Positions 27,743 through 37,070 are shown, counted from the first letter of the stretch. The stretch: DNA of 64,000 bases from Vibrio ouci (GCF_004551525.1 NZ_SATR01000001.1:124001-188000), one strand, 5' to 3'. Translations and numbers: made by a program. Notes: a model not told the origin generated them from the sequence alone.

Positions 27743-30565
27743 ATGGCATCTCCTCGTTTTCTTGTCGGTATTGATTTAGGTACAACCAATACGGTTGTCG
27801 CATTCTGTGAAATTACCGACGACTTACAACAATCCGATGTATCCCTATTCAACATTGATCAGTTAATTGGCCCCGGCGAAGTAGTACGTAAACCTCTACT
27901 ACCTTCATTTCGCTACCACCCTGCACAAGGCCAAATTTCACCATCCGACCTCACTCTACCTTGGGAAGATCAACCCGTAGAGGGAGACATCCGCAACGTT
28001 ATCGTTGGTGAATGGGCACGTGAGCTAGGCGCTAAAGTCGAAGGTCGTCAGGTCTCTAGTGCTAAGAGCTGGCTTTCTCACCAAGGCGTCGATCGCAGTA
28101 GTGACATTCTGCCTTGGGCAGGTGCTACAGACGTCGATAAAGTTTCTCCGGTCATTGCTAGCGCGAGTTACCTCAACCATATTCGCCAAGCTTGGAACTA
28201 CCGTAATCCAAGTAATAAACTCGAAGACCAAGATGTTGTGGTGACAGTGCCAGCCTCATTTGATGAAACGGCGCGTAAACTGACACTAGAAGCGGCGCAA
28301 CTCGCTGGCCTTAACAAGATCGTGCTGTTAGAAGAGCCTCAAGCTGTTTGCTACGACTGGTATGCTCGCCACCAGCACACTGCTGCTGATGAGCTAAAAC
28401 AGTTACCTTTGATTCTGGTCTGTGATGTCGGCGGTGGTACCACTGACTTAAGCTTAATTGAAGCACGCTTTAATGCTGAAAGTGGCGCACAAGACGAGTT
28501 GTCACTGGATCGTATCGGTGTCGGTGAACACCTGATGCTTGGCGGTGATAACCTTGACCTTGCGCTCGCTCACCTTGCAGAGACTCGCTTTAACCAATCG
28601 AAAAAACTCAATGCCGCCAGCTTAACTAAGCTAATTCAGCAAACTCGAAAAGCGAAAGAGAACCTGCTTTCCGTAGATGCCCCTGAAGAAGTAAAAATCA
28701 CTATGCTTGGTAGTGGTTCAAAACTGCTGGGTGGCACCAAGAGTATCGGCCTTTCAAAACAAGAAGTGCACCAAATTGCCCTAGATGGTTTCTTCCCTCT
28801 CAGCGATTTTAATGACACGCCAGACAAACGTCGCAGTGCGGTAGTCGAATTTGGTTTGCCTTATGTCGCAGACCCAGCGGTGAGTAAACACGTCGCGGAG
28901 TTTTTGAATCAGCATCAGCAAGTTTCTTACTCCGCGCTGAATCAAGAAGACCAATCGCAGCCAGCGATACCAGTGGGCTTGTTGCTCAATGGTGGCGTAT
29001 TTAACAGTGAGCTAGTTACAGAGCGTGTCACCAACTTACTCGGTAATTGGCGCGGCGCTCCTGTCACGGTATTAGATAACCCACATCCAGACTGGTCGGT
29101 TGCGCTTGGTGCAGTAGCTTTTGGTAAAGCTCGCCGTGGTGCTCAACTAAAAATTGGTGGTGGCGCCGCACGCTCTTACTTCTTGCACCTACAAGAGAAG
29201 AACAAGATGGGTAAGGCGCTTTGCCTGCTCTCAAAAGGGACCGAAGAAGGTCAAGAAATTCGTCTTAGCGGACGTCGCTTCTCGCTAACTCTAGGTGAAC
29301 CGGTTCGTTTCAACCTACTGACAACCACTCACGATACGCTATCGAATAACACCGCGATTCAAAACGGAGTGATGGTCGATGTTGATCCTGACTTGTTCTC
29401 CCCTCTCCCACCTTACATCTCTACATTAGAAGGTGAAGGTGCCGAACTTCAAGCCAACCAAAAAGAGCGGGTCGAAGTTCAACTCGCATGCCAATTGACT
29501 GAAGTCGGCACACTTAAGATGGAATGTGTTCATGTCGATGATGATTCAAAGCGTTGGGCATTAGAATTTGAAGTTCGCAATCAGAAAGCGGATGACGAAC
29601 AGCAACAAGATCTGCACCCTCGCCTTGGTGAGTGTAAAGAGCTGATTTCTCGCATTTACAGCAGTAATAAGAAGAGTGCGGATTCAAAAGAAATTAAGAC
29701 GTTGGCCAAAGAGCTAGAGAAAAAACTCGGAAAACGTGATGAGTGGGATTTCACGACTCTACGCCATTTATTCGATGCTTTTGCTCTTGGTCGTAAACGT
29801 CGCCGTCGCTCTGAACCGCACGAGAAAAACTGGTTACGACTGGCTGGCTTTTCACTACGTCCTGGGTTTGGCGATGCCACCGACTCATGGCGTATAGAAC
29901 AAGTGTGGGGACTCTACCAACAAGGGATTCAGTTTAAGAACCACCAAGGCTGGACTGATTGGTGGGTATTCTGGCGTCGTATCGCTGGCGGGCTTAGCCA
30001 AGAGCAACAAGAAACGATTCTGGCTGATATTGCCAAGTATCTTCACCCCGGCGCGATGAAGAACCCTCAATCTGCCAAAGCGGCGCAAGATATGGGTTAC
30101 GAATCTATGGTGCGCTTGGCTGCATCGTTAGAACATTTAGAAGTAGAAGACAAAGTGCTACTCGCTTCTTGGTGTCTGAGTAAGGCGATCAACCACAACC
30201 AGTTTGAACAAGCGCATTGGTGGGCATTAGGCCGACTTGCCTCTCGCACGCCATTGTACGGTAGTCAGCACAGTGTGATCCCTCGTGAACAGGCTGAACA
30301 ATGGCTGCCAAAACTGCTAGAGCAAAACTGGCAGAAAGAGCCAATGATTGCCTTCGCGGCAGTGATGATTTGTCGTAAAACTGGCGATCGCCTATTTGAT
30401 ATCTCTGATGACTTCCGTAATCAGGTCATCGCCAAGCTTAAACAAAGTAAGGTTCCAGATTCTTGGCTCTCACTCGTCGAACAAGTGAAAGAATTGTCAG
30501 AAAGCGAATCGAAGCGAGTCTTTGGTGACGCTTTACCGAGCGGTTTAACCTTAGTTCATCATTAA
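27743..30565 (+). CDS. divergent Hsp70-family protein with C-terminal DUF3731-like domain
   Basis: 940 residues from ATG 27743 (AAGGG 5 nt upstream; an in-frame ATG at 27671 would lie inside the hairpin). The ATPase core shows GIDLGTTNT (9-17), VTVPASFDETARKLT, LLEEPQAVCYDW, CDVGGGTTDLSLIE and GEHLMLGGDNLDLAL. It is paralogous to the preceding Hsp70 throughout that core. The last 330 or so residues, from LHPRLGECKELI, form an extra Trp- and charge-rich helical domain (DEWDFTTLRHLFDAF, WTDWWVFWRRIAGGL) that matches what I know as DUF3731. The usual Hsp70 lid is absent. The role is unknown. Confidence 0.88.
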   Translation: MASPRFLVGIDLGTTNTVVAFCEITDDLQQSDVSLFNIDQLIGPGEVVRKPLLPSFRYHPAQGQISPSDLTLPWEDQPVEGDIRNVIVGEWARELGAKVEGRQVSSAKSWLSHQGVDRSSDILPWAGATDVDKVSPVIASASYLNHIRQAWNYRNPSNKLEDQDVVVTVPASFDETARKLTLEAAQLAGLNKIVLLEEPQAVCYDWYARHQHTAADELKQLPLILVCDVGGGTTDLSLIEARFNAESGAQDELSLDRIGVGEHLMLGGDNLDLALAHLAETRFNQSKKLNAASLTKLIQQTRKAKENLLSVDAPEEVKITMLGSGSKLLGGTKSIGLSKQEVHQIALDGFFPLSDFNDTPDKRRSAVVEFGLPYVADPAVSKHVAEFLNQHQQVSYSALNQEDQSQPAIPVGLLLNGGVFNSELVTERVTNLLGNWRGAPVTVLDNPHPDWSVALGAVAFGKARRGAQLKIGGGAARSYFLHLQEKNKMGKALCLLSKGTEEGQEIRLSGRRFSLTLGEPVRFNLLTTTHDTLSNNTAIQNGVMVDVDPDLFSPLPPYISTLEGEGAELQANQKERVEVQLACQLTEVGTLKMECVHVDDDSKRWALEFEVRNQKADDEQQQDLHPRLGECKELISRIYSSNKKSADSKEIKTLAKELEKKLGKRDEWDFTTLRHLFDAFALGRKRRRRSEPHEKNWLRLAGFSLRPGFGDATDSWRIEQVWGLYQQGIQFKNHQGWTDWWVFWRRIAGGLSQEQQETILADIAKYLHPGAMKNPQSAKAAQDMGYESMVRLAASLEHLEVEDKVLLASWCLSKAINHNQFEQAHWWALGRLASRTPLYGSQHSVIPREQAEQWLPKLLEQNWQKEPMIAFAAVMICRKTGDRLFDISDDFRNQVIAKLKQSKVPDSWLSLVEQVKELSESESKRVFGDALPSGLTLVHH

Positions 30566-30570
30566 CCGAT

Positions 30571-30605
30571 AAAGCATGCCGACATCTCGTTTGGCATGCT
30601 TTTTC
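30571..30605 (+). terminator. terminator of the Hsp70 operon
   Basis: AAAGCATGCC (30571-30580) pairs with GGCATGCTTTTT (30593-30604) around a 12-nt loop that can form further pairs. It lies 6 nt after the stop. Confidence 0.82.
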
Positions 30606-30665
30606 ATTGATACTTCCTAATCAAGAAGTACCCTTGAAGGCGTTATAACAAACAGCAGTACAATC

Positions 30666-30929
30666 ATGAATAAGCATAATATTTTTGGTAGTTTCACTTC
30701 TTTACTTGGGCTTTTGGGGCTGGTGATGCTACTCGTCTCAGATTCACATTTCCCAATCTTACAATGGCCGTATGAAGCGTTCCAAGGTCTGGTATTTTCT
30801 TTCGTCTGGGGTTTTGGCTTATCAACTCTGGTTGGCCATGTCTACGCAGTTCTAGTCATTGTGACGGTGATGGTGGTCTGTTTTGCCATCGGCCATAAAC
30901 TATCTCGACTGTTAACACGTAATTCGTAA
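30666..30929 (+). CDS. small integral membrane protein, unknown
   Basis: 87 residues, very hydrophobic, with two or three membrane helices (about 9-26, 42-58, 60-78) and a basic C-terminus KLSRLLTRNS. I do not recognise a family. The ATG lacks a clear Shine-Dalgarno sequence. It stands alone between the Hsp70 terminator and a small secreted protein gene; its coding nature is supported by the strongly membrane-like composition only. Confidence 0.6.
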   Translation: MNKHNIFGSFTSLLGLLGLVMLLVSDSHFPILQWPYEAFQGLVFSFVWGFGLSTLVGHVYAVLVIVTVMVVCFAIGHKLSRLLTRNS

Positions 30930-31039
30930 CCGCTCACAAGCGTGAAAAATGGCCTTAAGTTAACATCTTCAAACACCTTTTCTTCTCATTGGGTGCGATT
31001 TTAGTTAGCTTACAGCCTAGGTAGGTTAGGAACACTAGT

Positions 31040-31384
31040 TTGATCAATCGGAAATTAGTCATCTCGTTGTTTATGTCGTTCGCACTGGTTTTTGTGACTG
31101 GTGTTGCTGCTAGTGCACAAACAAACGAGCTCTCCTACTTATCCAGTGATTTGAGCAAAAGTGTTAACGGTCAACTGCATCCGGCAGAATGCCCTCAAAC
31201 CGATCACGGTAACGAAAACATAAGCCATCACTGCTGTGGTTCAGTATGCTTATTCAAGATGCCACTTTCGCAGTCTGTATCGCTAACCAATCCCCTCTCA
31301 GCTTCTTTAGCACTGATAGGACAAGATATATTTGCTAAAGCCGTCTCTCGTATTCAAACGCTTTTCCGCCCTCCTATAGCGTAA
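31040..31384 (+). CDS. small secreted Cys/His-rich protein, unknown
   Basis: 114 residues with a signal peptide (about 1-26, ending ASAQT). The mature part contains a Cys/His cluster, CPQTDHGNENISHHCCGSVC, a plausible metal site, and ends in RPPIA, an ending I associate with small proteins of the DUF2946 type; this match is tentative. The start appears to be TTG at 31040 with AGGA about 8 nt upstream. It lies 82 bp before dsbA, so the two may be linked; exposed cysteines would fit a DsbA substrate or copper-related role, which is inference. Confidence 0.55.
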   Translation: MINRKLVISLFMSFALVFVTGVAASAQTNELSYLSSDLSKSVNGQLHPAECPQTDHGNENISHHCCGSVCLFKMPLSQSVSLTNPLSASLALIGQDIFAKAVSRIQTLFRPPIA

Positions 31385-31466
31385 CCCTAAATCTAATCCA
31401 CGATTCGACTCCATCAATTGATTGAGTCTAAAAACTATTTATCTGAATTATTTTAGGATTTCACTA

Positions 31467-32066
31467 ATGAAGAAGTTATTCGCACTTATCGCGACTATGG
31501 CGCTGTCACTCTCTGCCCATGCGGCCCAATTTGAAGAAGGCACTCACTACAAGGTGCTGGATGTTGAGAAATCAGCAACCTCAAAAGTAACTGAGTTTTT
31601 CTCATTCTATTGCCCGCACTGCTACAAATTTGAACCTGTGATCGATAACCTTAAAGCGTCACTTCCTGACAACGCAACATTTGAAAAAGTACACGTAGCG
31701 TTTATGGGCAGCGACATGGCTGTTCCAATGGCGAAGTCATATGCCACTATGGTCGCTCTTGATGCTGAAAAGACCATGGTTCCAGCCATGTTTAAACAGA
31801 TCCATGAACTGCGCAGTGCACCAAAAGATGAGCAGGCTCTACGCCAAGTGTTTATCGACAATGGCGTTGATGCAGACAAGTTTGATTCAACTTATAACAG
31901 CTTTGTCGTCAACTCGATGCAACGTGGCTTCGATAAGCAGTTTGAGAAAAGTACTTTAACTGGCGTGCCAGGCGTTTTGGTCAACGACAAATACATTGTT
32001 AAACCAGACCAAATTCGTTCATACGAAGAGTACAACAAGCTAGTAAATTACTTGCTGACTCTGTAA
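31467..32066 (+). CDS. dsbA: thiol:disulfide interchange protein DsbA
   Basis: 199 residues, periplasmic. A signal peptide ends SAHAA before QFEEG, and the thioredoxin-fold active site is CPHC (Cys49-Cys52) in [14 protein letters not shown]; the cis-proline loop is TGVPGVLV. It introduces disulfides into exported proteins and is normally reoxidised by DsbB, not seen here. Compared with V. cholerae TcpG/DsbA it keeps the same helical insertion and the C-terminal VNYLLTL. The real start is ATG 31467 (AGGA 9 nt upstream); an in-frame codon at 31422 adds 15 residues before the signal peptide. Vibrios may encode more than one DsbA, so this could be a second copy. Confidence 0.88.
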   Translation: MKKLFALIATMALSLSAHAAQFEEGTHYKVLDVEKSATSKVTEFFSFYCPHCYKFEPVIDNLKASLPDNATFEKVHVAFMGSDMAVPMAKSYATMVALDAEKTMVPAMFKQIHELRSAPKDEQALRQVFIDNGVDADKFDSTYNSFVVNSMQRGFDKQFEKSTLTGVPGVLVNDKYIVKPDQIRSYEEYNKLVNYLLTL

Positions 32067-32087
32067 CTAACGTTAGCCTAATAGAAT

Positions 32088-32120
32088 AAAAGCCAGAGCC
32101 ACTCACTCTGGCTTTTGTTT
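32088..32120 (+). terminator. dsbA terminator
   Basis: AAAAGCCAGAG (32088-32098) pairs with CTCTGGCTTTT (32106-32116) around a 7-nt loop, followed by GTTT; about 20 nt after the dsbA stop. Confidence 0.87.
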
Positions 32121-32201
32121 ACCTATTTCCGACTAAGAAACTGTCATCACTTGTAGTAGGATATCTGCAAACCTATAGCAACTTCCGAGACTGAGCGCCC
32201 C

Positions 32202-32891
32202 ATGACACTTGAGAAATTTGATGATATCTACCATAGAGCCGCGGCTAGAAAAGGGGGAGAAGCCAACTTAGAGTCGCTATTGGCCACTCCTTTAAGTCGA
32301 GAGGAGCTGTTAGAAATCCCCAATGACCGCTGGTTAGCAGCGCTCAGTATGAAAGTATTTCAAAGCGGTATTTCTTGGAAAGTGGTTAGAAACAAATGGC
32401 CAAATTTTGAAGAGGTGTTTTTCGGTTTTAAGATTGAACCGTTATTAATGCTGTCAGAAGAGCAATGGGATAACAAAGCAGCGGATACGCGAATCATTCG
32501 TCACCACGCTAAAGTGAAATCCATATTGGCCAATGCTCAAATGATCCATGAAGCGTCTATCGAACACGGCTCTTTCGCTAAGATGGTCGCCAACTGGCCG
32601 AGTGAAGATATTACTGGTTTGTGGCTCTATTTGAAGAAACATGGTAACCGACTAGGTGGCAATACTGGACCATATAGTTTGCGTCAATTAGGTGTAGATA
32701 CCTTCATTTTATCTGGAGATGTCGAAAGTTATCTACGAAACTGCAAAGTTATTGAAGGCGGAAAAGATACTAAACGTTCGCTGACCGCGACAAATGAGGC
32801 ATTTGCTCAGTGGCAACAAGAAAGCGGCCGCAGTCTAACTCAGATCAGTCAAGTTATCGCCTACAGTACAGGCGATAACCGAGTTTTATAA
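32202..32891 (+). CDS. DNA-3-methyladenine glycosylase I-related protein
   Basis: 229 residues related to the Tag family of base-excision glycosylases. The characteristic block is MKVFQSGISWKVVRNKWPNFEEVF (compare EAFQAGLSW...FRKAF in Tag), followed by an HhH-like helical region and LRQLGVDTFILSGDVESYLRN. It is about 40 residues longer than E. coli Tag, and the N-terminal Cys of Tag's zinc snap is not seen, so it belongs to a divergent branch. Removal of alkylated adenine is the expected activity but not certain. Single gene, weak Shine-Dalgarno sequence. Confidence 0.78.
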   Translation: MTLEKFDDIYHRAAARKGGEANLESLLATPLSREELLEIPNDRWLAALSMKVFQSGISWKVVRNKWPNFEEVFFGFKIEPLLMLSEEQWDNKAADTRIIRHHAKVKSILANAQMIHEASIEHGSFAKMVANWPSEDITGLWLYLKKHGNRLGGNTGPYSLRQLGVDTFILSGDVESYLRNCKVIEGGKDTKRSLTATNEAFAQWQQESGRSLTQISQVIAYSTGDNRVL

Positions 32892-32924
32892 TTGGGTCTT
32901 GTAGCTGGGTTCAATGGTCCGGTT

Positions 32925-33482
32925 TTAGAACTTACTAGAGTCTCGCCATTGTTGTTGAGTTATTCGATACAAACAGTGGCGTTCTAACTCATGCCCTTTG
33001 GCTAGCTTCGGGTGGTCAAAATTCTGCTGGGTATTCACCATACCAATTTTCTCCATCACTCGTTGCGAAGGATGATTAGGTAGCGCAGTAAACGAGTAGA
33101 CCTCAAATAAATCGAGCTGGTTGAACGCAAAATCTAGCGCCGCTTTGGCTGCCTCTGGCGCGTAACCTTTACCCCAATGTTGCGCATCCAAACGCCAGCC
33201 AATTTCAACAAATGGCGTGTTAGGGATTTCTCGTTGTTCGTCTTGCCCAAGCAAACCGACAAAGCCTAAAAACTCGCCCGTTTCTTTTAGCTCTAACGCC
33301 CAGAATCCCCAGCCATTATTCTCAATGTAAGCTTTCGCGCGGCCAATTTGGGCTCTCGTTTCCTCTTCAGTCATCACAGATGGAAAGTAGCGCATGACCA
33401 CTGGGTTAGCATTCAATCGAATGTATGGTTCAACATCACTATCTTGCCATTGCCTTAATCGTAAACGTTCGGTTTCTAACAT
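32925..33482 (-). CDS. GNAT-family N-acetyltransferase (RimJ/RimL type)
   Basis: 185 residues. It opens LETERLRLRQW, shows VEIGWRLDAQHWGKGYAPEAAKA (the acetyl-CoA loop of RimJ/RimL-like enzymes) and ends with ALPNHPSQRVMEKIGM. Family members acetylate protein N-termini, aminoglycosides or small amines; the substrate here is not evident. AGGGAAG precedes the ATG. It begins 19 bp after the ohrR stop on the same strand, so it is probably co-transcribed with the peroxide sensor. Confidence 0.85.
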   Translation of the reverse strand: MLETERLRLRQWQDSDVEPYIRLNANPVVMRYFPSVMTEEETRAQIGRAKAYIENNGWGFWALELKETGEFLGFVGLLGQDEQREIPNTPFVEIGWRLDAQHWGKGYAPEAAKAALDFAFNQLDLFEVYSFTALPNHPSQRVMEKIGMVNTQQNFDHPKLAKGHELERHCLYRITQQQWRDSSKF

Positions 33483-33501
33483 GCTTCCCTGCCCTTAATC
33501 A

Positions 33502-33960
33502 TTAATCGAGTGTCGCAATAACTTTTTCGCACAGCTTCTTTAATAAAATTAGCTCTTCCAGCTCAAGCTCTATTTTGCATTTCATTGCTTGCGGTACAGA
33601 CAGCGCTGTCGACTTAAGTTCAACACCAGCATCGGTGAGCTTTAATACCCTCACCCGCTCATCTTGCTCGCTGCGACCCCTGCTGACAAAGCCTTTCGTT
33701 TCAAGTCGTTTCAGTAAAGGCGTCAAGGTGCCTGAGTCTAGGTGCAACCTAGCACCGATATCTTTGACGCTAATACCATCACTTTCCCACAATACCATCA
33801 TCACTAGGTATTGCGAGTAAGTCAGGTCAATCGCATCAAGTAGCGGACGGTAAGTCCGAATAACTGCATTTGCTGCGCTGTAAAGAGGAAAGCAGACTTG
33901 ATTATCTAGTCGTAAACTCTCTTCTTGAGCGCTAATCATGTCACTGTCGCAACTGGCCAT
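33502..33960 (-). CDS. ohrR: OhrR, MarR-family organic hydroperoxide sensor
   Basis: 152 residues, winged-helix MarR fold. The N-terminal sensing cysteine is Cys23 in NQVCFPLYSA, the signature that separates OhrR from other MarR proteins; Cys128 is placed like the resolving Cys127 of Xanthomonas OhrR, so this is probably the 2-Cys type (Cys144 is a further candidate). The recognition helix region reads LHLDSGTLTPLLKRLE and the wing RSEQDERVRVL. It represses ohr, which diverges from it, until oxidised by lipid hydroperoxides. I use ATG 33960 (AAGG 5 nt upstream); a GTG two codons earlier overlaps that site. Confidence 0.92.
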   Translation of the reverse strand: MASCDSDMISAQEESLRLDNQVCFPLYSAANAVIRTYRPLLDAIDLTYSQYLVMMVLWESDGISVKDIGARLHLDSGTLTPLLKRLETKGFVSRGRSEQDERVRVLKLTDAGVELKSTALSVPQAMKCKIELELEELILLKKLCEKVIATLD

Positions 33961-33988
33961 ATCCACCTTCTAAAGGTAATTTAAAAAA

Positions 33989-34061
33989 TAAATTGCGCAC
34001 AATATACTTGCATTCAAGTCATTTCTCGATCTAATATTGCAAACAATTAAATTGCGCACAA
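33989..34061. promoter_or_regulatory. paired OhrR operator candidates flanking the ohr promoter
   Basis: The 14-mer TAAATTGCGCACAA occurs twice, exactly, at 33989-34002 and 34048-34061, 59 bp apart. The right copy is embedded in ACAATTAAATTG, the half-site known from the Bacillus ohrA operator. The copies flank a promoter reading TTGCAT (34008-34013), 18 bp, TAATAT (34032-34037). OhrR bound to both could block or loop this promoter and also control ohrR, which starts 28 bp from the left copy. Confidence 0.75.
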
Positions 34062-34084
34062 CTTAAATTAATAAGGATGACATC

Positions 34085-34507
34085 ATGACGACTCTATACA
34101 AAACTCAGGCAACTGCCCTAGCTGGACGAAATGGCAATGTAAAAACTGACGATGGTCTTCTAGATCTTGAGCTGTCTTACCCAAAAGAAATGGGCGGTTC
34201 AGGTCTAGCAACGAACCCTGAACAACTATTTGCTGCGGGTTACTCTGCGTGTTTCTCAAACGCAATTTTGCACGTCGCTCGTGAAGGTAAAGTTGCACTT
34301 AAAGAAGCACCAGTTACTGCTGAAGTGGGCATTGGCCCTAATGACAAAGGTGGTTTTGCGCTAACGGTTAGCCTAGCTGCAGCTATCGAATTGCCTCAAG
34401 AGCAGGCACTAGAGCTAGTGCGTGTTGCTCATCAGGTTTGCCCATACTCAAACGCCGTACGCGGAAATATTGATGTGGTTGTGACTGTAAATGGTGAAGC
34501 GATATAG
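34085..34507 (+). CDS. ohr: organic hydroperoxide reductase Ohr
   Basis: 140 residues of the Ohr/OsmC family, a cytoplasmic homodimeric thiol peroxidase that reduces organic and fatty-acid hydroperoxides with lipoyl-protein electrons. The peroxidatic Cys56 lies in GYSACFSNA and the resolving Cys119 in AHQVCPYSNA; both are intact. The N-terminal half (TATALAGRNGNVKTDDG) is typical of Ohr rather than OsmC. AAGGATGACATC precedes the ATG. A terminator follows. Confidence 0.95.
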   Translation: MTTLYKTQATALAGRNGNVKTDDGLLDLELSYPKEMGGSGLATNPEQLFAAGYSACFSNAILHVAREGKVALKEAPVTAEVGIGPNDKGGFALTVSLAAAIELPQEQALELVRVAHQVCPYSNAVRGNIDVVVTVNGEAI

Positions 34508-34547
34508 GCGCTATCAAACTAACTCACCATACGATAGACAATATAAT

Positions 34548-34574
34548 AGCCGACCTTAATTGGGTCGGCTTTTG
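34548..34574. terminator. terminator between ohr and metE
   Basis: AGCCGACC (34548-34555) pairs with GGTCGGCT (34563-34570) around a short AT loop, followed by TTTTG; between converging genes, with a modest A-tract on the other side. Confidence 0.78.
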
Positions 34575-34595
34575 CGTTAAATGATCGCAGGTATA

Positions 34596-37013
34596 TTACG
34601 CTTCTTCGGTATGCTCTTTACGTAACTGTTTCGCTGCAAGAACCATGTTAGCTAGTGATGCTTCTGTTTCTTGCCAGTTTCGTGTTTTAAGCCCGCAGTC
34701 TGGGTTTACCCAAAGGCGCTGAGCTGGGATCTTCTCGGCTGCTTTATTGATTAAGCCTTCGATCCACTCCTTAGTTGGGATGTTAGGCGAGTGAATGTCA
34801 TACACACCTGGGCCAATTTCATTCGGGTAATTGAACTCTTCAAACGCTTTAAGTAGCTCCATGTTTGAGCGTGATGTTTCAATGGTAATCACATCAGCAT
34901 CAAGTGCTGAGACTGAGTCGATGATTTCATTGAACTCTGAGTAACACATATGTGTATGAATTTGTGTTTCTGGCTTAGCGCTCGCTGCCGAGATCTTAAA
35001 TGCATCTACCGCCCACTCTAGATACGCTTTGTGGTCACGCTTTTTCAAAGGTAGGCCTTCGCGTATTGCAGGCTCGTCAATTTGGATAATGTTGATACCC
35101 GCATCTTGCAAGTCTGACACTTCATCACGCAGAGCCAATGCCAGCTGGTCAGCGATTTGTTTGCGAGTGATATCTTCACGCGGGAATGTCCAACATAGAA
35201 TCGTGACCGGACCAGTCAGCATGCCTTTCATCTGCTTTGAAGTTAATGATTGCGCGTACGTAGACCACTCTACCGTGATAGGTTTTTCACGTTCAATATC
35301 GGCAACCACAATGGCTGGTTTCACGCAGCGAGAACCGTAGCTTTGCACCCAACCAAACTTGGTGGTTTGGAAACCGGCTAGGTTTTCCGCAAAGTACTCC
35401 ACCATGTCGTTTCGCTCGGCTTCACCATGTACTAAGACATCGAGATCCAGTGCTTCTTGGCGTTTTACCGCGTCTGCAATATGGCCTTTTAATGCCGTTT
35501 GGTACTCCTGCTCAGACAGCTTTCCGCTTCGGTAAGCACTGCGTTGAACTCGGATTTCACTCGTTTGAGGAAAAGAACCAATGGTCGTGGTCGGGAACAG
35601 AGGTAAACCAAGCACTTCATTCTGGTGCGCTGCACGCTCTGCGTATGGTGCACTTCGCTCAGTTAGTGATTGAGTGATGTTGTTTAAACGAGCTTGTACC
35701 TGAGGCTTATTCACATGGGTTGCAGTTTTGCGAGCCTGGATTAGCGCGCTGTAGGTATCACAGGCAAGGATCGCTTCTTGGCTGCCATCCAGCGCTTTTC
35801 CGAGTAACGCCACTTCGGTCACTTTTTGTTTCGCAAACGCAAACCAACTCTGAACTTCGTCACTTAAAGCTGGCTCTAGGTTTAAATCAACTGGGCTATG
35901 CAGCAGTGAACACGAACTTGCAACCCAAAGCTTGTCACCAAGTTTCTCTTTTATTGGTTTCAATAGTTCAAGTTGCGCACTTAAATCTGCTCGCCACACG
36001 TTACGGCCATTGACCACACCTGCTGAAAGTACCCAGTTGCTTGGTAACTTCGCCGCAACCTGCTCTAGTTGCTCAGGAGAAGCCGACAAATCAATATGCA
36101 GGCCGTCTACTGCCAGTTCGACGATTTTATCGAGTGAATCAACTACTGAATCAAAATACGTGGTCAGTAATACTTTTACATCGCTGCGAATCACCTGATA
36201 CGCCAGCTTAAATGAATCTAACCAAGGTTTGTCCAATTCAAGCGCTAAAATAGGCTCGTCGATCTGCACCCATTCAACACCTTGCTTGGCGAGTTTCGCC
36301 AGAATCGCTTGGTAGGCAGTCAACAAACGTGGCAGCAATGACAGTCGGTCAAAGCCTTCTTCAACTTCTTTACCTAGGTATAAATAGCTCAGAGGGCCAA
36401 GCAGTACTGGTTTTACATTATGACCCGCTTTAACTGCTTCATTCACTTCTTCAAACAGCTGCGGCCAACTCACTTCAAAGCTATCGTCTTTGCTGAACTC
36501 AGGAACAATATAGTGGTAGTTAGTGTTAAACCATTTCGAAAGTGAACTTGGTGCAGCATCAGCCCCCTTGTTACAAGGTTTGTCCAGACATGACACAAAT
36601 TCGTTTAAATTTTCATCTTCACTGATACCACTTTTATGTTGTTTATTGGTGTTAAACCACTTAGTCATGTCTGATGCGGCATGACCACTACAATCACAGC
36701 TTGCTTGAGATTGACCGCGGCCGACCTTAAACAGGGTATCAAGATCTGGGAAGCCGTTTTGGTGACGCTTAGGCACATGCCCAAGTAACAGTGTCGTGGT
36801 TAAGACATGGTCGTACCAAGCAAAATCACCCGCGGCGACAAAGTCTAGACCCGCGTCTGCCTGAGTTTGCCAGTTTTTATTGCGCAGTTCGCTGCCGACA
36901 GATTTCAGTTCAGCTTGGCTGACTTCTCCGCGCCAATATTTCTCTAAGGTAAATTTCAGCTCTCGGTTTTCACCAATGCGAGGGTAACCGAGTATGTGTG
37001 TCTTAGTAGTCAT
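34596..37013 (-). CDS. metE: cobalamin-independent methionine synthase with an inserted, duplicated loop
   Basis: MetE (805 residues) transfers the methyl group of 5-methyltetrahydropteroyltriglutamate to homocysteine. The C-terminal zinc ligands are present: His and Cys in HTHMCYSEF, Glu in the following helix region and Cys in NPDCGLKTR. Most MetE proteins are about 755-765 residues; the excess of about 42 lies at residues 100-165, where the segment ending KWFNTN occurs twice (118-123 and 160-165), separated by a Cys-containing stretch (Cys106, 108, 142, 147). The zinc site and core are otherwise normal. I use ATG 37013, spaced 8 nt from AAGGA; an ATG at 37022 overlaps that site. Confidence 0.93.
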   Translation of the reverse strand: MTTKTHILGYPRIGENRELKFTLEKYWRGEVSQAELKSVGSELRNKNWQTQADAGLDFVAAGDFAWYDHVLTTTLLLGHVPKRHQNGFPDLDTLFKVGRGQSQASCDCSGHAASDMTKWFNTNKQHKSGISEDENLNEFVSCLDKPCNKGADAAPSSLSKWFNTNYHYIVPEFSKDDSFEVSWPQLFEEVNEAVKAGHNVKPVLLGPLSYLYLGKEVEEGFDRLSLLPRLLTAYQAILAKLAKQGVEWVQIDEPILALELDKPWLDSFKLAYQVIRSDVKVLLTTYFDSVVDSLDKIVELAVDGLHIDLSASPEQLEQVAAKLPSNWVLSAGVVNGRNVWRADLSAQLELLKPIKEKLGDKLWVASSCSLLHSPVDLNLEPALSDEVQSWFAFAKQKVTEVALLGKALDGSQEAILACDTYSALIQARKTATHVNKPQVQARLNNITQSLTERSAPYAERAAHQNEVLGLPLFPTTTIGSFPQTSEIRVQRSAYRSGKLSEQEYQTALKGHIADAVKRQEALDLDVLVHGEAERNDMVEYFAENLAGFQTTKFGWVQSYGSRCVKPAIVVADIEREKPITVEWSTYAQSLTSKQMKGMLTGPVTILCWTFPREDITRKQIADQLALALRDEVSDLQDAGINIIQIDEPAIREGLPLKKRDHKAYLEWAVDAFKISAASAKPETQIHTHMCYSEFNEIIDSVSALDADVITIETSRSNMELLKAFEEFNYPNEIGPGVYDIHSPNIPTKEWIEGLINKAAEKIPAQRLWVNPDCGLKTRNWQETEASLANMVLAAKQLRKEHTEEA

Positions 37014-37070
37014 TGTGCTCATCCTTAATTCTGCAGTTCAAATCTGTTATTCTGTTCAGCTCATCACCTA

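Noticed and set aside
25740..30565. Calling either Hsp70 dnaK, hscA or hscC
   Set aside because: The ATPase cores are divergent, the C-termini do not match those proteins, and no dnaJ, grpE or isc gene is adjacent.
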